From: Pedobacter ghigonis
GTDB lineage: Bacteria > Bacteroidota > Bacteroidia > Sphingobacteriales > Sphingobacteriaceae
DNA: 64,000 nucleotides
Direction: 5' to 3'
NCBI RefSeq assembly: GCF_903166585.1
Contig: NZ_CAESCM010000012.1
Span: 1 to 64,000 of the forward strand
A model generated the notes under the pieces. The model was given only the letters and a program-made list of their open reading frames with translations. It ran no database searches and was not told the DNA's origin. Shown piece after piece: positions 17,289 to 27,407 of the stretch. The position numbers and the translations under genes were made by a program. The first letter of the stretch is position 1. Every line of letters begins with the position of its first letter.

Positions 17289-17812
17289 AATACCTTTCTT
17301 AACAGCTACGTCCCTAAACTATAAAATAAATTATAAAAAGAGTAAGTGCTGTTTTCTTTATTTTATCAACAATTGCGCCATCCGGGTGGATAAAGAGGCC
17401 TATACACGCCTGAAAGCCTTAAAATCAATGCAAGAATACCGTCGTGATAAATAATATTTTATTTCTATTTATCTACGTATTAAGTGTTATAAAGGTTTTA
17501 AAGGGACTTTTGCCAAAAACATCCGCTTCAAATAATTTTATTGTCGGTTTATTGTAAGTATTTCCCAACGCTTAGAAACTGACAAATTGTATCTATTTAT
17601 ATAGGCAATTTACAAGTTTTGACAGAAAAATAAAAGGAACATGCCATCATTTAACATTTTCATTAGATAAAAATCAATAACCTAATGAAACCTTTACTCG
17701 CCATCTAATAATTACTATACGTGATGAACATAAAATTGGTTGTTTTTGTTTGGGAAAATGTAACAGAACCGCTCTTTACATTTCTCCAAAAGCTAAGTAT
17801 GCGCAACAGAAA

Positions 17813-17822
17813 CAAACGTTTG
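17813..17822. promoter_or_regulatory. LacI-type operator candidate 1
   Basis: CAAACGTTTG, a perfect 10-bp palindrome with a central CG, the geometry bound by LacI-family regulators. 270 bp upstream of the SusC start. Confidence 0.55.
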
Positions 17823-17918
17823 CGTACATATAACCCCATAGCAACTGTCATCATAATCTGTCGTAACGATAAAAGGAGTTAAAAAGCCCGGTATTATCTT
17901 ATTTACACCATGTTTCAG

Positions 17919-17930
17919 GCAAACGTTTGC
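17919..17930. promoter_or_regulatory. LacI-type operator candidate 2
   Basis: GCAAACGTTTGC, a perfect 12-bp palindrome sharing its core with candidate 1, 107 bp away centre to centre (about ten helical turns), 160 bp upstream of the SusC start. A looping repressor or activator would fit. Confidence 0.6.
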
Positions 17931-18091
17931 GCTGCATTAATCGTTTGATGTTAATTTTTAAGGTAATAGTTTAGTAATAACTGGTTAAATAAAAGTACAA
18001 AACATGAACATGAGAGTAACGTTTATCCCTCCTTAAAAGCCTCAGCGCTCCGAAAAACAACAAACCTAAAAACTAATCTAACCTGAAAAAC

Positions 18092-20998
18092 ATGAAGAAA
18101 TTAATTTTAATAATTTCCCTTATGGCCTGTGCTTTTTTGTTAAAGGCACAAAATCGCGCCATCACTGGTACTGTCACTGACAGTAAAAAGCTTCCACTTC
18201 CTGGCATAACAGTAACTGTACTTGGCACTAAAACTGCCACACAAACTGATGCAAACGGAAGATATTCTATCAACGCCGACAATGAGAGCAGCCTGGAGTT
18301 TAAAGCATTGGGCTTTAGCACTCAAACGCTTAAAGTTGGTACAAACACCACGCTCAATGTTTCTTTAACAGATGAAACGACTAATCTTGATGCCGTAACA
18401 GTTGTAGGTTATACCACTAAAAAGAAATCGGAAATTTCGAGTGCGGTTACAACTGTAAGCGGTTCGCAACTAAATGATGTAACTTCGGTAAACCTGGGTA
18501 ATTTGCTACAGGGTAAAGCACCTGGCGTGGTAGCGAGCTCGGCCTCTGGCGATCCAACAGCCGGCTCAACCGTTGTTGTTCGTGGGGTGGGTACCATTAA
18601 TGCAGGTATCGGACCACTTGTTGTGGTTGACGGAAATATTGGCGGTACCTATAATCCTGCCGATGTAGACAACATCACCATATTAAGAGATGCCGCAGCC
18701 ACAGGTTTATATGGCTCGCGCGCGGCAAACGGTGTAATTATTGTAACCACTAAAAAAGGTAAAGCCGGCGAAACCCGTTTTAGTTTAAATTCTACTGTAG
18801 GCTTTGCTCAGGCTACTACCGGTAATTTCCAGTTGATGGATGCCCAGCAACTTTACGACTACCAGAAAACATTTTTCACCACTCCTCCTGCTGCTTCACT
18901 GGTAAATACCAATTCCAATTGGTGGAATGAGGCTTTTAGAACGGCTATGGTAAATAACCATACTTTAACTGCCTCGGGTGGAAGCGAGAAAAATCAGTTC
19001 TACATATCGGGCAACTATTTTAAAGAAGAAGGTACACTCATCAATAATGATAAAAGCCAATATAGTTTAAGGGCTAATCTTTCTTCCCAGCTCACTAAAA
19101 AACTGAAATTAAATGCCTTGCTCAGTGGTATTGTAATTAACGATAATATAAATCCCGAAAGTGCGGTGTACCAGGCTTACCTGAATATGCCTTACGATCC
19201 GGCGTATAATGCCGATGGCAGCCCGACCGATCCACGAAACATTCCATCCTGGAAAGGCAGAGACCGGTCTAACTTCTTTCAGAGTTTACAATACAGCTAT
19301 TCTAAAGCCAGAAGTTTTACTACTACGGGGGATATTAACCTGGATTACGACCTGCTTAAAAACTTAACCATTTCGAGTTATAACCGTGCCACAATTGCTA
19401 GTGGCCGCTCAAACAACTATTACGACAGAAGAAGCCAGAGCGGAGCTACCAATTTAGGTACGGCTTCTTTAACCAATACTTTTGCCACTACCCTACTATC
19501 ATCGAACAGGATTAAGTACGCTGTAAATATTGGCCAGCATAATTTCAGTATTTTAGGTGTTGCGGAGATAGAGAGCTATAAATATGATACTAACGGAATA
19601 ACAGCAAAAGGCCTTCCGGCGGGAATGGACGCAATAAATACGGCTACAGATATTACCAACAAACCAACTGGCAGCTATGATGCTTACAAAAACATTAAAT
19701 ATTTAGCCCAGGCCGATTATAGTTTCCAAAGCAAATATTATTTAGTGGCATCTATTGTTAACGAATATGCTTCGAGATTTGGGAAAAACAATCCGGCAGC
19801 CACCTTTTACCAGTTCGGAACTTCCTGGATTTTATCGAACGAAAACTTTTTAAAAGATAATAAGACGATTTCCTTTCTAAAACTGCGCGCAAGTGCCGGT
19901 ACTACGGGCAATCAGGGAGGTATTGATTATTACCAGTCGTTTGGCTTGTATAATTTAAATGCAGCAGCATCTTACAATGGCCAAACCGGCGCTTTCCCTA
20001 CGCAGATTGCCAATCCTGATTTAACCTGGGAAAAATCGAGAACATACAATTTGGGGGTAGATTTTAGCTTATTTAAGCGCATAGATGTAACTTTTGATGC
20101 CTATGACAAGCGCAATTCGGATTTATTATTTGCGGTGCCGCTGCCTTCAACTGTAGGTTATGCCAACATTAGAAGAAACATTGGTTCAATCAGGAACCGC
20201 GGGATAGAGTTTACCATCAACTCCAAAAATATCCAGTTAAAAGATTTTAATTGGGAAACCAGTTTTAATATGTCGTTTAACCGGAACAAGGTAATGGAAC
20301 TCAATCAGGGCTTACTAGTTGTAAATACAGGCACGCAGCCAATTGCCTTAGGTCATGATATGGATGAGTGGTACATGCAAAAATGGGCTGGGGTTAATCC
20401 GGCTGATGGCAAGCCTCTTTGGGAAAAATTAGACGACCCAACCGGGGTAACCAGTACCTATAACCAGGCTACAAGGCAATATACAGGTAAATCGTCTGCG
20501 CCTAAATTCAGCGGTGGGTTAACCAATACACTTGCCTATAAAAACTTCACACTTTCGGCCTTTCTAAACTTTGTTTATGGCAACTGGGTGTATAACGATA
20601 GCCGCTTCTATTTCGATAATGATGGTGTTTATGAAAGTTATAACCAGCAGGTATTGCCTAAAGGATCGGTAAGATGGACCACACCCGGCCAAACTGACGC
20701 AACACATCCACAGGCTAAATTCGGAGGTAACCTGCAGTCGCACCAAACTTCTACCCGTTTCCTTGAAAACGGTAGTTATTTGAGGTTAAGAAACGTAACT
20801 GTTGGTTACAATTTACCTGCAAGCTGGCTTAAAAAAGCTTCAATAAATGCAGCACGCCTGTATGTTAGTGGCGATAACTTGTTTACGGCTACTAAATTTT
20901 CTGGCGTAGATCCTGAAGTAGATCTAACTGGTGGTATATCATCATTCAGATACCCCACAAGCAGAAGATTTGTTTTTGGCGTTAATTTAACTTTCTAA
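18092..20998 (+). CDS. SusC/RagA-family TonB-linked outer membrane transporter
   Basis: TonB-dependent importer, usually of glycans or peptides, forming a complex with the SusD lipoprotein encoded next. The 968-residue product has a signal peptide (1-19), a carboxypeptidase-like regulatory domain (about 22-98, AITGTVTDSKKLPLPGITV), and the SusC plug signature (DAVTVVGYTTKKK, then GNLLQGKAPGV, LVVVDGNIGG, ILRDAAATGLYGSRAANGVI). A long beta-barrel fills the rest and ends in a terminal F. Length is typical. It is followed by the SusD gene after 6 bases. Two LacI-type palindromes lie upstream. No glycoside hydrolase is adjacent, so the substrate is unknown. Confidence 0.95.
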   Translation: MKKLILIISLMACAFLLKAQNRAITGTVTDSKKLPLPGITVTVLGTKTATQTDANGRYSINADNESSLEFKALGFSTQTLKVGTNTTLNVSLTDETTNLDAVTVVGYTTKKKSEISSAVTTVSGSQLNDVTSVNLGNLLQGKAPGVVASSASGDPTAGSTVVVRGVGTINAGIGPLVVVDGNIGGTYNPADVDNITILRDAAATGLYGSRAANGVIIVTTKKGKAGETRFSLNSTVGFAQATTGNFQLMDAQQLYDYQKTFFTTPPAASLVNTNSNWWNEAFRTAMVNNHTLTASGGSEKNQFYISGNYFKEEGTLINNDKSQYSLRANLSSQLTKKLKLNALLSGIVINDNINPESAVYQAYLNMPYDPAYNADGSPTDPRNIPSWKGRDRSNFFQSLQYSYSKARSFTTTGDINLDYDLLKNLTISSYNRATIASGRSNNYYDRRSQSGATNLGTASLTNTFATTLLSSNRIKYAVNIGQHNFSILGVAEIESYKYDTNGITAKGLPAGMDAINTATDITNKPTGSYDAYKNIKYLAQADYSFQSKYYLVASIVNEYASRFGKNNPAATFYQFGTSWILSNENFLKDNKTISFLKLRASAGTTGNQGGIDYYQSFGLYNLNAAASYNGQTGAFPTQIANPDLTWEKSRTYNLGVDFSLFKRIDVTFDAYDKRNSDLLFAVPLPSTVGYANIRRNIGSIRNRGIEFTINSKNIQLKDFNWETSFNMSFNRNKVMELNQGLLVVNTGTQPIALGHDMDEWYMQKWAGVNPADGKPLWEKLDDPTGVTSTYNQATRQYTGKSSAPKFSGGLTNTLAYKNFTLSAFLNFVYGNWVYNDSRFYFDNDGVYESYNQQVLPKGSVRWTTPGQTDATHPQAKFGGNLQSHQTSTRFLENGSYLRLRNVTVGYNLPASWLKKASINAARLYVSGDNLFTATKFSGVDPEVDLTGGISSFRYPTSRRFVFGVNLTF

Positions 20999-21004
20999 CC
21001 TTAA

Positions 21005-22516
21005 ATGAAATTAAAAATGAAAACCTATCATAAACACATTATAAAAATCGCTCTTGCAACAGCCGTAATTTTTTCGGTCGCTTCCTGCCGGAAAAACTTC
21101 TACCCTTCTGATAGAGTAGAAGATAGTGGATTACTGAATACTATTGAAGGGATGCGCACTGCAACTTTAGGTAATTACGCAACTTTAAAGGGATTAAATT
21201 ATGAAAATAATTACCACTGGCTGGCTGAGCTTCCTTCTGATGAAGTGGCTCAGGGTCAGAACTCATCGAGCGATGTAACCAATTTATATAAATACACCCA
21301 TTTGGTAAATTCGGCCAATGCAACTGCATATTTTCAGCAGGCATATTATATTGCCGCAGCTGCTAATAAGATCATTAAGTTGATCCCCGATAATGCATCG
21401 ACCGACATGCTACAGGTAAAAGGAGAAAATCTGTTCCTGAGGGCAATGTTACATTTCAATTTAGTACGGATGTTTGGAAGGCCTTACGCGCAAAACCCAA
21501 CTGCTAATCCGGGAGTGCCTATTTTGAGCGAAAACCTGAGTGATTCGGAAGCTGCTACCATTAAAAGAAGTACGGTTGCCCAGGTTTACGATTTTGTACT
21601 GGCCGATCTTTTAAAGGCTGCCCAATTTATCACCGCCGAGAAGAGCAATAGTTTCGCCACCAAAATGGCGGCTTATGCTTTGTTATCAAGAGTATATTTA
21701 TACATGGATAATAATGCAAAAGCGGTAGAATATGCAGATCTGGTAATCAACTCCAACAAATATCAGTTGCTGCAAAATACACAGTATCAAAACTACTTCA
21801 GGGTAGATCCCGAAACCAACCGCGAAAGTATATTTGCTATAAAACACACCAAAACGGAAAATTACGATTACTCTGCTGTAGGCTCTTTATATTACAGTGG
21901 CGATGCCAATGGTAATGCCCTGGGTCAGGGTGAGAGTGGATGGGGAGAAATATATGCTTCTACCAAGTATTATAATTTTCTTAATAAAAACCCTCAGGAT
22001 AAGCGCAAAAGCTTTATCTCTCCGTATGTTGTAGGTGGTACGCAACAGCTTAACGGTAAACTTACCCCGCCGGCTCCCATTTACTATGTAAACAAAAACA
22101 ACTTGCAGGAAGGGGTTATCAATTTAACATCCCCTGTTTATTTGAGGCTGGCCGAACAATATCTGAACCGCGCAGAGGCCAATGCTAAACTGAATAAAGC
22201 ACAATTGGCACTTGATGATGTAAATATAATCAGAGCACGTGCAGGCATACCTGTTTATACACTTGCAGATGTTACGCCAACGCACAGTATTTTAGATATT
22301 GTGTTGGAAGAAAGATGGCTCGAACTAGCCTTTGAAGGGCACCGGGCTTATGATCTGTTTAGGAATAATCGTCCCGTGGTGAGGGATTACCCTGGAACAC
22401 ATTCTACCATAAATGGTTCGGTAAATCAAACCATTAATCCTACCGACGCACGGGTAGTTTATTTTATTCCACAAACCGAGAGAGATAAAAACCCAAACTT
22501 ATCTCAAAATCCATAG
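21005..22516 (+). CDS. RagB/SusD-family nutrient-binding outer membrane lipoprotein
   Basis: Surface lipoprotein that lids the SusC pore and binds substrate. The 503-residue protein has a lipoprotein signal (lipobox VASC). N-terminal helices carry LNTIEGMRTATLGNY. The TPR-like core has KGENLFLRAMLHFNLVR and the classical FGRPYA. The C-terminal part has YLRLAEQYLNRAEANAKLN and ILDIVLEERWLELAFEGHRAYDLFR, which is diagnostic of SusD. Starts at 21005 or 21017 are both possible. It is cotranscribed with the upstream SusC gene and followed by a terminator. Confidence 0.94.
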   Translation: MKLKMKTYHKHIIKIALATAVIFSVASCRKNFYPSDRVEDSGLLNTIEGMRTATLGNYATLKGLNYENNYHWLAELPSDEVAQGQNSSSDVTNLYKYTHLVNSANATAYFQQAYYIAAAANKIIKLIPDNASTDMLQVKGENLFLRAMLHFNLVRMFGRPYAQNPTANPGVPILSENLSDSEAATIKRSTVAQVYDFVLADLLKAAQFITAEKSNSFATKMAAYALLSRVYLYMDNNAKAVEYADLVINSNKYQLLQNTQYQNYFRVDPETNRESIFAIKHTKTENYDYSAVGSLYYSGDANGNALGQGESGWGEIYASTKYYNFLNKNPQDKRKSFISPYVVGGTQQLNGKLTPPAPIYYVNKNNLQEGVINLTSPVYLRLAEQYLNRAEANAKLNKAQLALDDVNIIRARAGIPVYTLADVTPTHSILDIVLEERWLELAFEGHRAYDLFRNNRPVVRDYPGTHSTINGSVNQTINPTDARVVYFIPQTERDKNPNLSQNP

Positions 22517-22529
22517 GTATACATTTACA

Positions 22530-22562
22530 AAAACAGGTTGAAAAAAATTCAACCTGTTTTTG
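22530..22562 (+). terminator. Terminator of the SusC-SusD unit
   Basis: AACAGGTTGAA (22532-22542) / TTCAACCTGTT (22548-22558) followed by TTTTTG. Confidence 0.85.
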
Positions 22563-22660
22563 TATTCTGTTTTCAAAAATCCAAATAAATTATTCCATAA
22601 AAATCTAAAGAAGTTCTTTTGTCGTATATACTGTTAAATCCTTAAAACCGGATTTCCAAC

Positions 22661-22978
22661 ATGGTGTCTATTTATCAGAGACTTCTAATTGTACTGATTT
22701 TAACTATCGCTTTTGCGGGTAAGTTAGCAGTGTATGCCTATACAATTCAAAAACCGTTTCAAGAAATACTAAAAGAAAAGAATAGCAAACAAGATAAAAC
22801 TGCGGGAAATGAAAATAACGGACAGGAAGAAGAAAAGCTCAAGCTTGACGACCTTGCCATTAACAGATTAATACAATTTGATTTTCTAGATATTACAAAC
22901 GGCAAAACCAGCCTGTTCACAAGCGACTACATGCTGGTTAGCTGTTTTCTTCAAACATTAGAATACCCTCCTAAATAA
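22661..22978 (+). CDS. Small membrane-anchored or exported protein of unknown function
   Basis: A 105-residue product that I do not recognise. Residues 7-27 are hydrophobic (LLIVLILTIAFAGKLAVYAY) and would serve as an uncleaved anchor or signal peptide. A charged, E/K/N-rich linker follows (about 40-62), then a mixed C-terminal part ending in YPPK with one Cys. It lies after the SusD terminator and 50 bp before the DUF4394 gene, so it may share a transcript with the latter. Spacing and codon use look gene-like, but support is by reading frame and anchor only. Confidence 0.5.
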   Translation: MVSIYQRLLIVLILTIAFAGKLAVYAYTIQKPFQEILKEKNSKQDKTAGNENNGQEEEKLKLDDLAINRLIQFDFLDITNGKTSLFTSDYMLVSCFLQTLEYPPK

Positions 22979-23028
22979 GTGCAGGCACTTATCCTTAACT
23001 CTTAATTTCTTAATTAAACCTTAAAACC

Positions 23029-24558
23029 ATGGTAAAAGCTAAACTTTTCACCATAGTAGCCCTATTGGCTATTATGGCCCCTATTTTATTTTCTGCATGT
23101 AAAAAAGACAGGAATAATACTCCCGACCAAGAAACATTAACTCCAGGGCCAGATGTTAATCTTTATGCCCTTACTGCAGATAACAAGCTCTTATTAATCA
23201 ACGCTAAAAATCCAACATCAATAACTGCTCAGGTAAGCATTTCGGGACTTCAAAGTGGCGAAAGTATTTTAGGAATCGACTTTCGTCCCGCTACCGGGCA
23301 ATTATACGGAGTAGGAAGCACCAGTCGCATATATGTTATTGATCAAAAAACTGGTGCTGCACGATCTGTTTCTACAGCACCATTTACACCGGCGTTAAGT
23401 GGAACTTCGGTAGGTTTTGATTTTAACCCAACAGTAGATCGCATCCGTTTGGTTACTTCAACCGGGCAAAATCTACGTTTAAATCCTGAAAACGGTGGTG
23501 TGGCAGCTACGGACGGAACTGTTAACGGCGTAACCAATGCCAAAGTATCGTCGGTTGCTTATACCCAAAATAAGGCTGGAGCAAGTACAACATTACTTTT
23601 CGATATAGATATAGCAAATGATAAGCTTCATAAACAAGATCCACCAAATGATGGAAAGTTGGTTGAAGTTGGCAGTTTAGGTTTCGATTTTGAAGATGTT
23701 GGTGGTTTTGATATTAATCCCGATGGAACTGTTGCATTAGCCGCTTTAACTGCTGGCGGAAAATCTGGTCTATACCTAATTGATCTGGCTTCGGGTAAAG
23801 CTTCAAAAATCAGCAATATTGATCAACAGATTACTGGTATTGCCATCCCTACCGAACCAGTTGCTTATGCTGTTTCAAACAATAACGAATTATTAATTTT
23901 CAATCCAACTGCTGCAACGCCAACTTTTGTAGTTAAAGCAATTACGGGTATACAAACCGGTGAAAGCATTTTGGGTATTGATATGCGCCCGTTAAACGGA
24001 CAGTTATTTGCAATTGGAAGTACAAGCAGAGTTTATTCGATAAATGCTTCATCTGGTCTTGCAGCTATGGTAGGAACAGGGCCATTAAGCACCTTGTTAA
24101 CAGCCACCCAGGTGGGGATAGATTTTAATCCAACTGTTGATAGGATTAGAATAGTTGGTAACACAGGGCAAAATTTCAGGATAAATCCTGTTGATGCTGC
24201 ACTTACAGTTGATAGCCCCATTTCTTTAAGTACTGTAGCAATTTCTGCTGCTGCATATACTAATAACTTTGCAGGGGCAACTACAACTATATTGTTTGAT
24301 GTTGATTCTACCACAGACCGCTTATATAAGCAAGACCCACCCAATGCAGGAACATTGGTTGATGTTGGCCCGCTGGGTGTAAACATTGAGGCAAACAGTG
24401 GCTTTGATATTGGAGGCACAAGTGGAATTGCCTATGGCATATTTACTGTTAGTGGTGTTCAAAAACTATATACCGTAAATTTAACAACAGGTGCCGCAAC
24501 CGCAGGTGCAACCATTAGCACAGCAGTGCGTGGCTTTACCTTGGGTTTAGGTTTCTAA
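23029..24558 (+). CDS. Lipoprotein with two DUF4394 domains
   Basis: A 509-residue lipoprotein: signal peptide with lipobox ending FSAC. Two copies of the DUF4394 beta-propeller-like unit follow (about 45-270 and 280-509). Both copies share the same marks: GESILGID(F/M)RP, GQL(Y/F)..GSTSR, FNPTVDRIR(L/I)V, TGQN(L/F)R(L/I)NP, YKQDPPN or HKQDPPN, and a GFDI element. Known: DUF4394 is of unknown function and often reported in extracellular or periplasmic proteins. The internal duplication is clear. Placement at the cell surface is inferred from the lipoprotein signal. Confidence 0.85.
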   Translation: MVKAKLFTIVALLAIMAPILFSACKKDRNNTPDQETLTPGPDVNLYALTADNKLLLINAKNPTSITAQVSISGLQSGESILGIDFRPATGQLYGVGSTSRIYVIDQKTGAARSVSTAPFTPALSGTSVGFDFNPTVDRIRLVTSTGQNLRLNPENGGVAATDGTVNGVTNAKVSSVAYTQNKAGASTTLLFDIDIANDKLHKQDPPNDGKLVEVGSLGFDFEDVGGFDINPDGTVALAALTAGGKSGLYLIDLASGKASKISNIDQQITGIAIPTEPVAYAVSNNNELLIFNPTAATPTFVVKAITGIQTGESILGIDMRPLNGQLFAIGSTSRVYSINASSGLAAMVGTGPLSTLLTATQVGIDFNPTVDRIRIVGNTGQNFRINPVDAALTVDSPISLSTVAISAAAYTNNFAGATTTILFDVDSTTDRLYKQDPPNAGTLVDVGPLGVNIEANSGFDIGGTSGIAYGIFTVSGVQKLYTVNLTTGAATAGATISTAVRGFTLGLGF

Positions 24559-24585
24559 TCCAATCTATCTCTTCAAATAAAAAAC

Positions 24586-24615
24586 AAAAAGCCTTTCAAT
24601 CCTGAAAGGCTTTTT
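24586..24615 (+). terminator. Terminator after the DUF4394 gene
   Basis: AAAAAGCCTTTCA (24586-24598) / TGAAAGGCTTTTT (24603-24615) with a 4-base loop and flanking A and T runs, so it could act in both directions. Confidence 0.85.
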
Positions 24616-24799
24616 AAATTTACTAACGTTTACGGTATCTACTAAGAATTAATCCGTGTTTTAAAAGTATAACATTTATTCAGCAAGTTACCAATTGGCT
24701 TGTATTGTGAAAATGCACTGATAATTACATTAAAACAAGGTTAGAAAGCCTATTGCCTGCTACTAAAATCCAAAATAACTTATTACAACAAATATCCTG

Positions 24800-27253
24800 T
24801 TATTCTTCTTTAGGATAGCGAACCGTAATTTCCTGCTGCTGAAAAGGAATACTGATATCACTAGCTTTGAAAGCCTCGTTAATGGCAACAATCAGATCGC
24901 TTTTAGTTGAATTTGCCTGGCCAATGTGCTTGGCCCAGAAATAGATTTTAATATCAATGGCACTACTGGCAAACTGTTCGAACTGAACCACCGGACCAGG
25001 GTTTTTAGCAATCCGCTCCTCTTCTCCCAGTACCTGCATTAAAACCTGTCTGGCTTTTTCAAGATCGGTTTGATAGGCAACGCCTACAATTATTGATACC
25101 CGCTTGCGGTTTCCACCCAACGACCAGTTAATGAGATGTGCATTGAGCAAATCGCCATTGGGCATAACCACATCGGCACCATCCCAGGTCGAAATTACGC
25201 TACTTCTAAACCCAATCGATTTCATGGTGCCTCCCTGCCCGTCAATATCCACAATATCGCCAACGTTTACCGGTTTTTCGAAAGCAATAATTAACCCACT
25301 CACCAGATTGTTTACCAAAGTTTGCAAGCCAAACCCAATACCCACCCCCAAAGCACCGAGAATAATCGTAATCCTGTCGACCGGTATACCTGCAGCTGCA
25401 ATAGCCAAAAACAGACCAATGGCGAGAATCGCAATGCGAACCAAAAGCAACCAGCTGCCAATCCCATAGCTTTTTTGATCATCCTTATGCTCCAAATGTT
25501 TATCGGTAGCAAAAAACGATACCACCTTCGAAACGATTAACGAAATCACAATAATGACAATAAACAATAAAACCGTATTGATGCTAAAGGTATAGTCGCC
25601 TATGGTTCTATCGACACTAAAAAACTCTTTTAAGGGTTTCGAAAAATAGTTATACGCCGGAAAGTTACGTCCGAACAATACAAGCCAACCTGCCACAAGT
25701 AAACCATAAAACAATAATGGCGCACGCTTTCCAACTTTAGAAAAGTTGAGGTAAAACAATTTTTTATCCTGGCCAGCGTAGATGTTGAAAGCTAAAAACA
25801 GTCCTTCGTTAATTAGTCTAACCGTCCACAGAAAAAGTATGGCCACAACCACATTTAAATAACCGCTAATAAATAACGTTTTAGCCAGATTATACCTTCC
25901 TAATATATTCGACAGCATCGAAAATACTTCCAGCAATACCATAAACCCAATCGAATATACAATCCATTTCTCCCTTAGCGTATCCCTCTTCCCTCTAAGC
26001 AAGGTAAACAAACCGAAAATTACCCCTGCGGCAGAAATGATCAGAATCAGCCATCTTTCGGTTCGCGAAGCCTGCAAAACCAGGTTATCAACTGCAGCGA
26101 GCATAAAAAGTATCACCATGCAAGTCCAAACCCTCATCCAGTATTTATTGATAAACTTGCTGAAAATGAAACTTAGCGATATGCAGGAAATTATCCAGAA
26201 GATGACATTGAGTACAAAGGGTGGCGACCTGAAAATAAACTGGAATATACTGATCACAATGAGCAGTGCCGATAAGAACGGATACCTGATTACCAGCTGT
26301 CCATCCATATCTGCTCGTAACAGATTCGATTCGGTATAAATATTTTTGAGCGACTTAAGGTAAGTATAAGACAAAAAAGCCAACAATAACAAAGTAAGTA
26401 ACTTCCCATAATTGTTCTCTGCATAAAAGCCCAAAGTCATGCCGCCCTTTACCCAAGAGTGCGACAATATTTCGCCAAAAGGCCGGTAATGTCCCTCCGG
26501 GCCTAAAATATCGCCAAACTCACGTTTAAAATTATTGTCTGCCATTTTTTCCTGGTAGGCAGCTATTTCATCTAAATGGTTCTGCAACTTAAACACCGTA
26601 ACATTTACCTGAGCCAGCAGACTTTGAATATTGGTATTGGCAATTTTAAGCATGCTGTCAACCGGTTTAATTTCTTTGGCTACAAGCACAACCTTTTGCA
26701 GGTATTTCATTAACGAAACTGAATCTTGCGGAAACTTAAAAAGTGCCGGCTCGCCCGACAATGAATCGAGCTGGTAGCGGAAATTATTAAGCTGCTGCTG
26801 ATTGGCATCGAGACTGAGCTTCCGGGCATTCGCTTTATTAAGCAATTCGGCTAATATTTTTGATGTTGCAGTTAGGTTACGAAAAGTTTGAGCGGTACCT
26901 TTATTGATAAAAACCCCATCGCTTGCCTGGATAAAATCATCATCTATTTCTTTAAGTTCGGTTTTTATACCGGGTGTATCCAAACCGTTGTTCAGGTAGT
27001 TTTTCGCCTTTTGTATGGCTTTTCTGGCTTGCTCAAATATCCTGATCTGATCAATTGTTGCTTTATCAGCAGCTAATTCTGCTTTGCTCTTATTAGCCGA
27101 ATTTTTGGCAAATTCCTGCATCCGCTCTACAAAGCTGCGTTTCAAACTATCAACAGGCTTAAGTGTATTTAGGCTATCCTTATTTTGTGCCCGGGCCATG
27201 CTAAAGGCAAACGATAGCACTAAGGAGAGGAACAACAGGTTTTTGATTTTCAT
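24800..27253 (-). CDS. MscS-family mechanosensitive ion channel with long periplasmic N-terminus
   Basis: Channel that opens on membrane tension and releases solutes during osmotic downshock. The 817-residue product has a signal peptide and a coiled-coil-rich extracytoplasmic region (about 20-260). Several membrane helices follow, then the MscS core. The core has the pore helix ALGVGIGFGLQTLVNNLVSG, the beta domain with FEKPVNVGDIVDIDGQGG and VVMPNGDLLNAHLINW, and the C-terminal alpha/beta domain. The architecture resembles MscK/MscM-like large channels. The start at 27253 (MKIKNL) is preferred over 27274 because the signal peptide begins there. Single gene, no operon partners. Confidence 0.9.
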   Translation of the reverse strand: MKIKNLLFLSLVLSFAFSMARAQNKDSLNTLKPVDSLKRSFVERMQEFAKNSANKSKAELAADKATIDQIRIFEQARKAIQKAKNYLNNGLDTPGIKTELKEIDDDFIQASDGVFINKGTAQTFRNLTATSKILAELLNKANARKLSLDANQQQLNNFRYQLDSLSGEPALFKFPQDSVSLMKYLQKVVLVAKEIKPVDSMLKIANTNIQSLLAQVNVTVFKLQNHLDEIAAYQEKMADNNFKREFGDILGPEGHYRPFGEILSHSWVKGGMTLGFYAENNYGKLLTLLLLAFLSYTYLKSLKNIYTESNLLRADMDGQLVIRYPFLSALLIVISIFQFIFRSPPFVLNVIFWIISCISLSFIFSKFINKYWMRVWTCMVILFMLAAVDNLVLQASRTERWLILIISAAGVIFGLFTLLRGKRDTLREKWIVYSIGFMVLLEVFSMLSNILGRYNLAKTLFISGYLNVVVAILFLWTVRLINEGLFLAFNIYAGQDKKLFYLNFSKVGKRAPLLFYGLLVAGWLVLFGRNFPAYNYFSKPLKEFFSVDRTIGDYTFSINTVLLFIVIIVISLIVSKVVSFFATDKHLEHKDDQKSYGIGSWLLLVRIAILAIGLFLAIAAAGIPVDRITIILGALGVGIGFGLQTLVNNLVSGLIIAFEKPVNVGDIVDIDGQGGTMKSIGFRSSVISTWDGADVVMPNGDLLNAHLINWSLGGNRKRVSIIVGVAYQTDLEKARQVLMQVLGEEERIAKNPGPVVQFEQFASSAIDIKIYFWAKHIGQANSTKSDLIVAINEAFKASDISIPFQQQEITVRYPKEE

Positions 27254-27381
27254 AAGTGGCGTAATTAATATCAATAATACAAAATTATATCAATTAGTTT
27301 TAGGTACCTGCATTTGGAAATTTCACTTCAGAATCGACTTGATTTTCATCACAATGCATAAAAATTCAGGGCTGTTATCAT

Positions 27382-27389
27382 TATATTTG
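27382..27389 (+). promoter_or_regulatory. -7-like element upstream of a broken gene
   Basis: TATATTTG matches TAnnTTTG about 20 bases before the expected start of the disrupted gene at 27408. No -33 match at the usual distance. Confidence 0.35.
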
Positions 27390-27407
27390 GTTCATAAACC
27401 TATTAAC

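Larger units (their letters stand above)
17289..18091. other. Long regulatory spacer upstream of the SusC gene
   Basis: About 800 bp between divergent clpC and SusC genes. It holds two CAAACGTTTG palindromes 107 bp apart (listed separately). At 17375-17452 a short open frame on the plus strand with gene-like codons ends in TAA after ..KEAYTRLKALKSMQEYRRDK, but it lacks a convincing start and may be a remnant. The rest is AT-rich with no recognisable gene or RNA. Confidence 0.5.
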
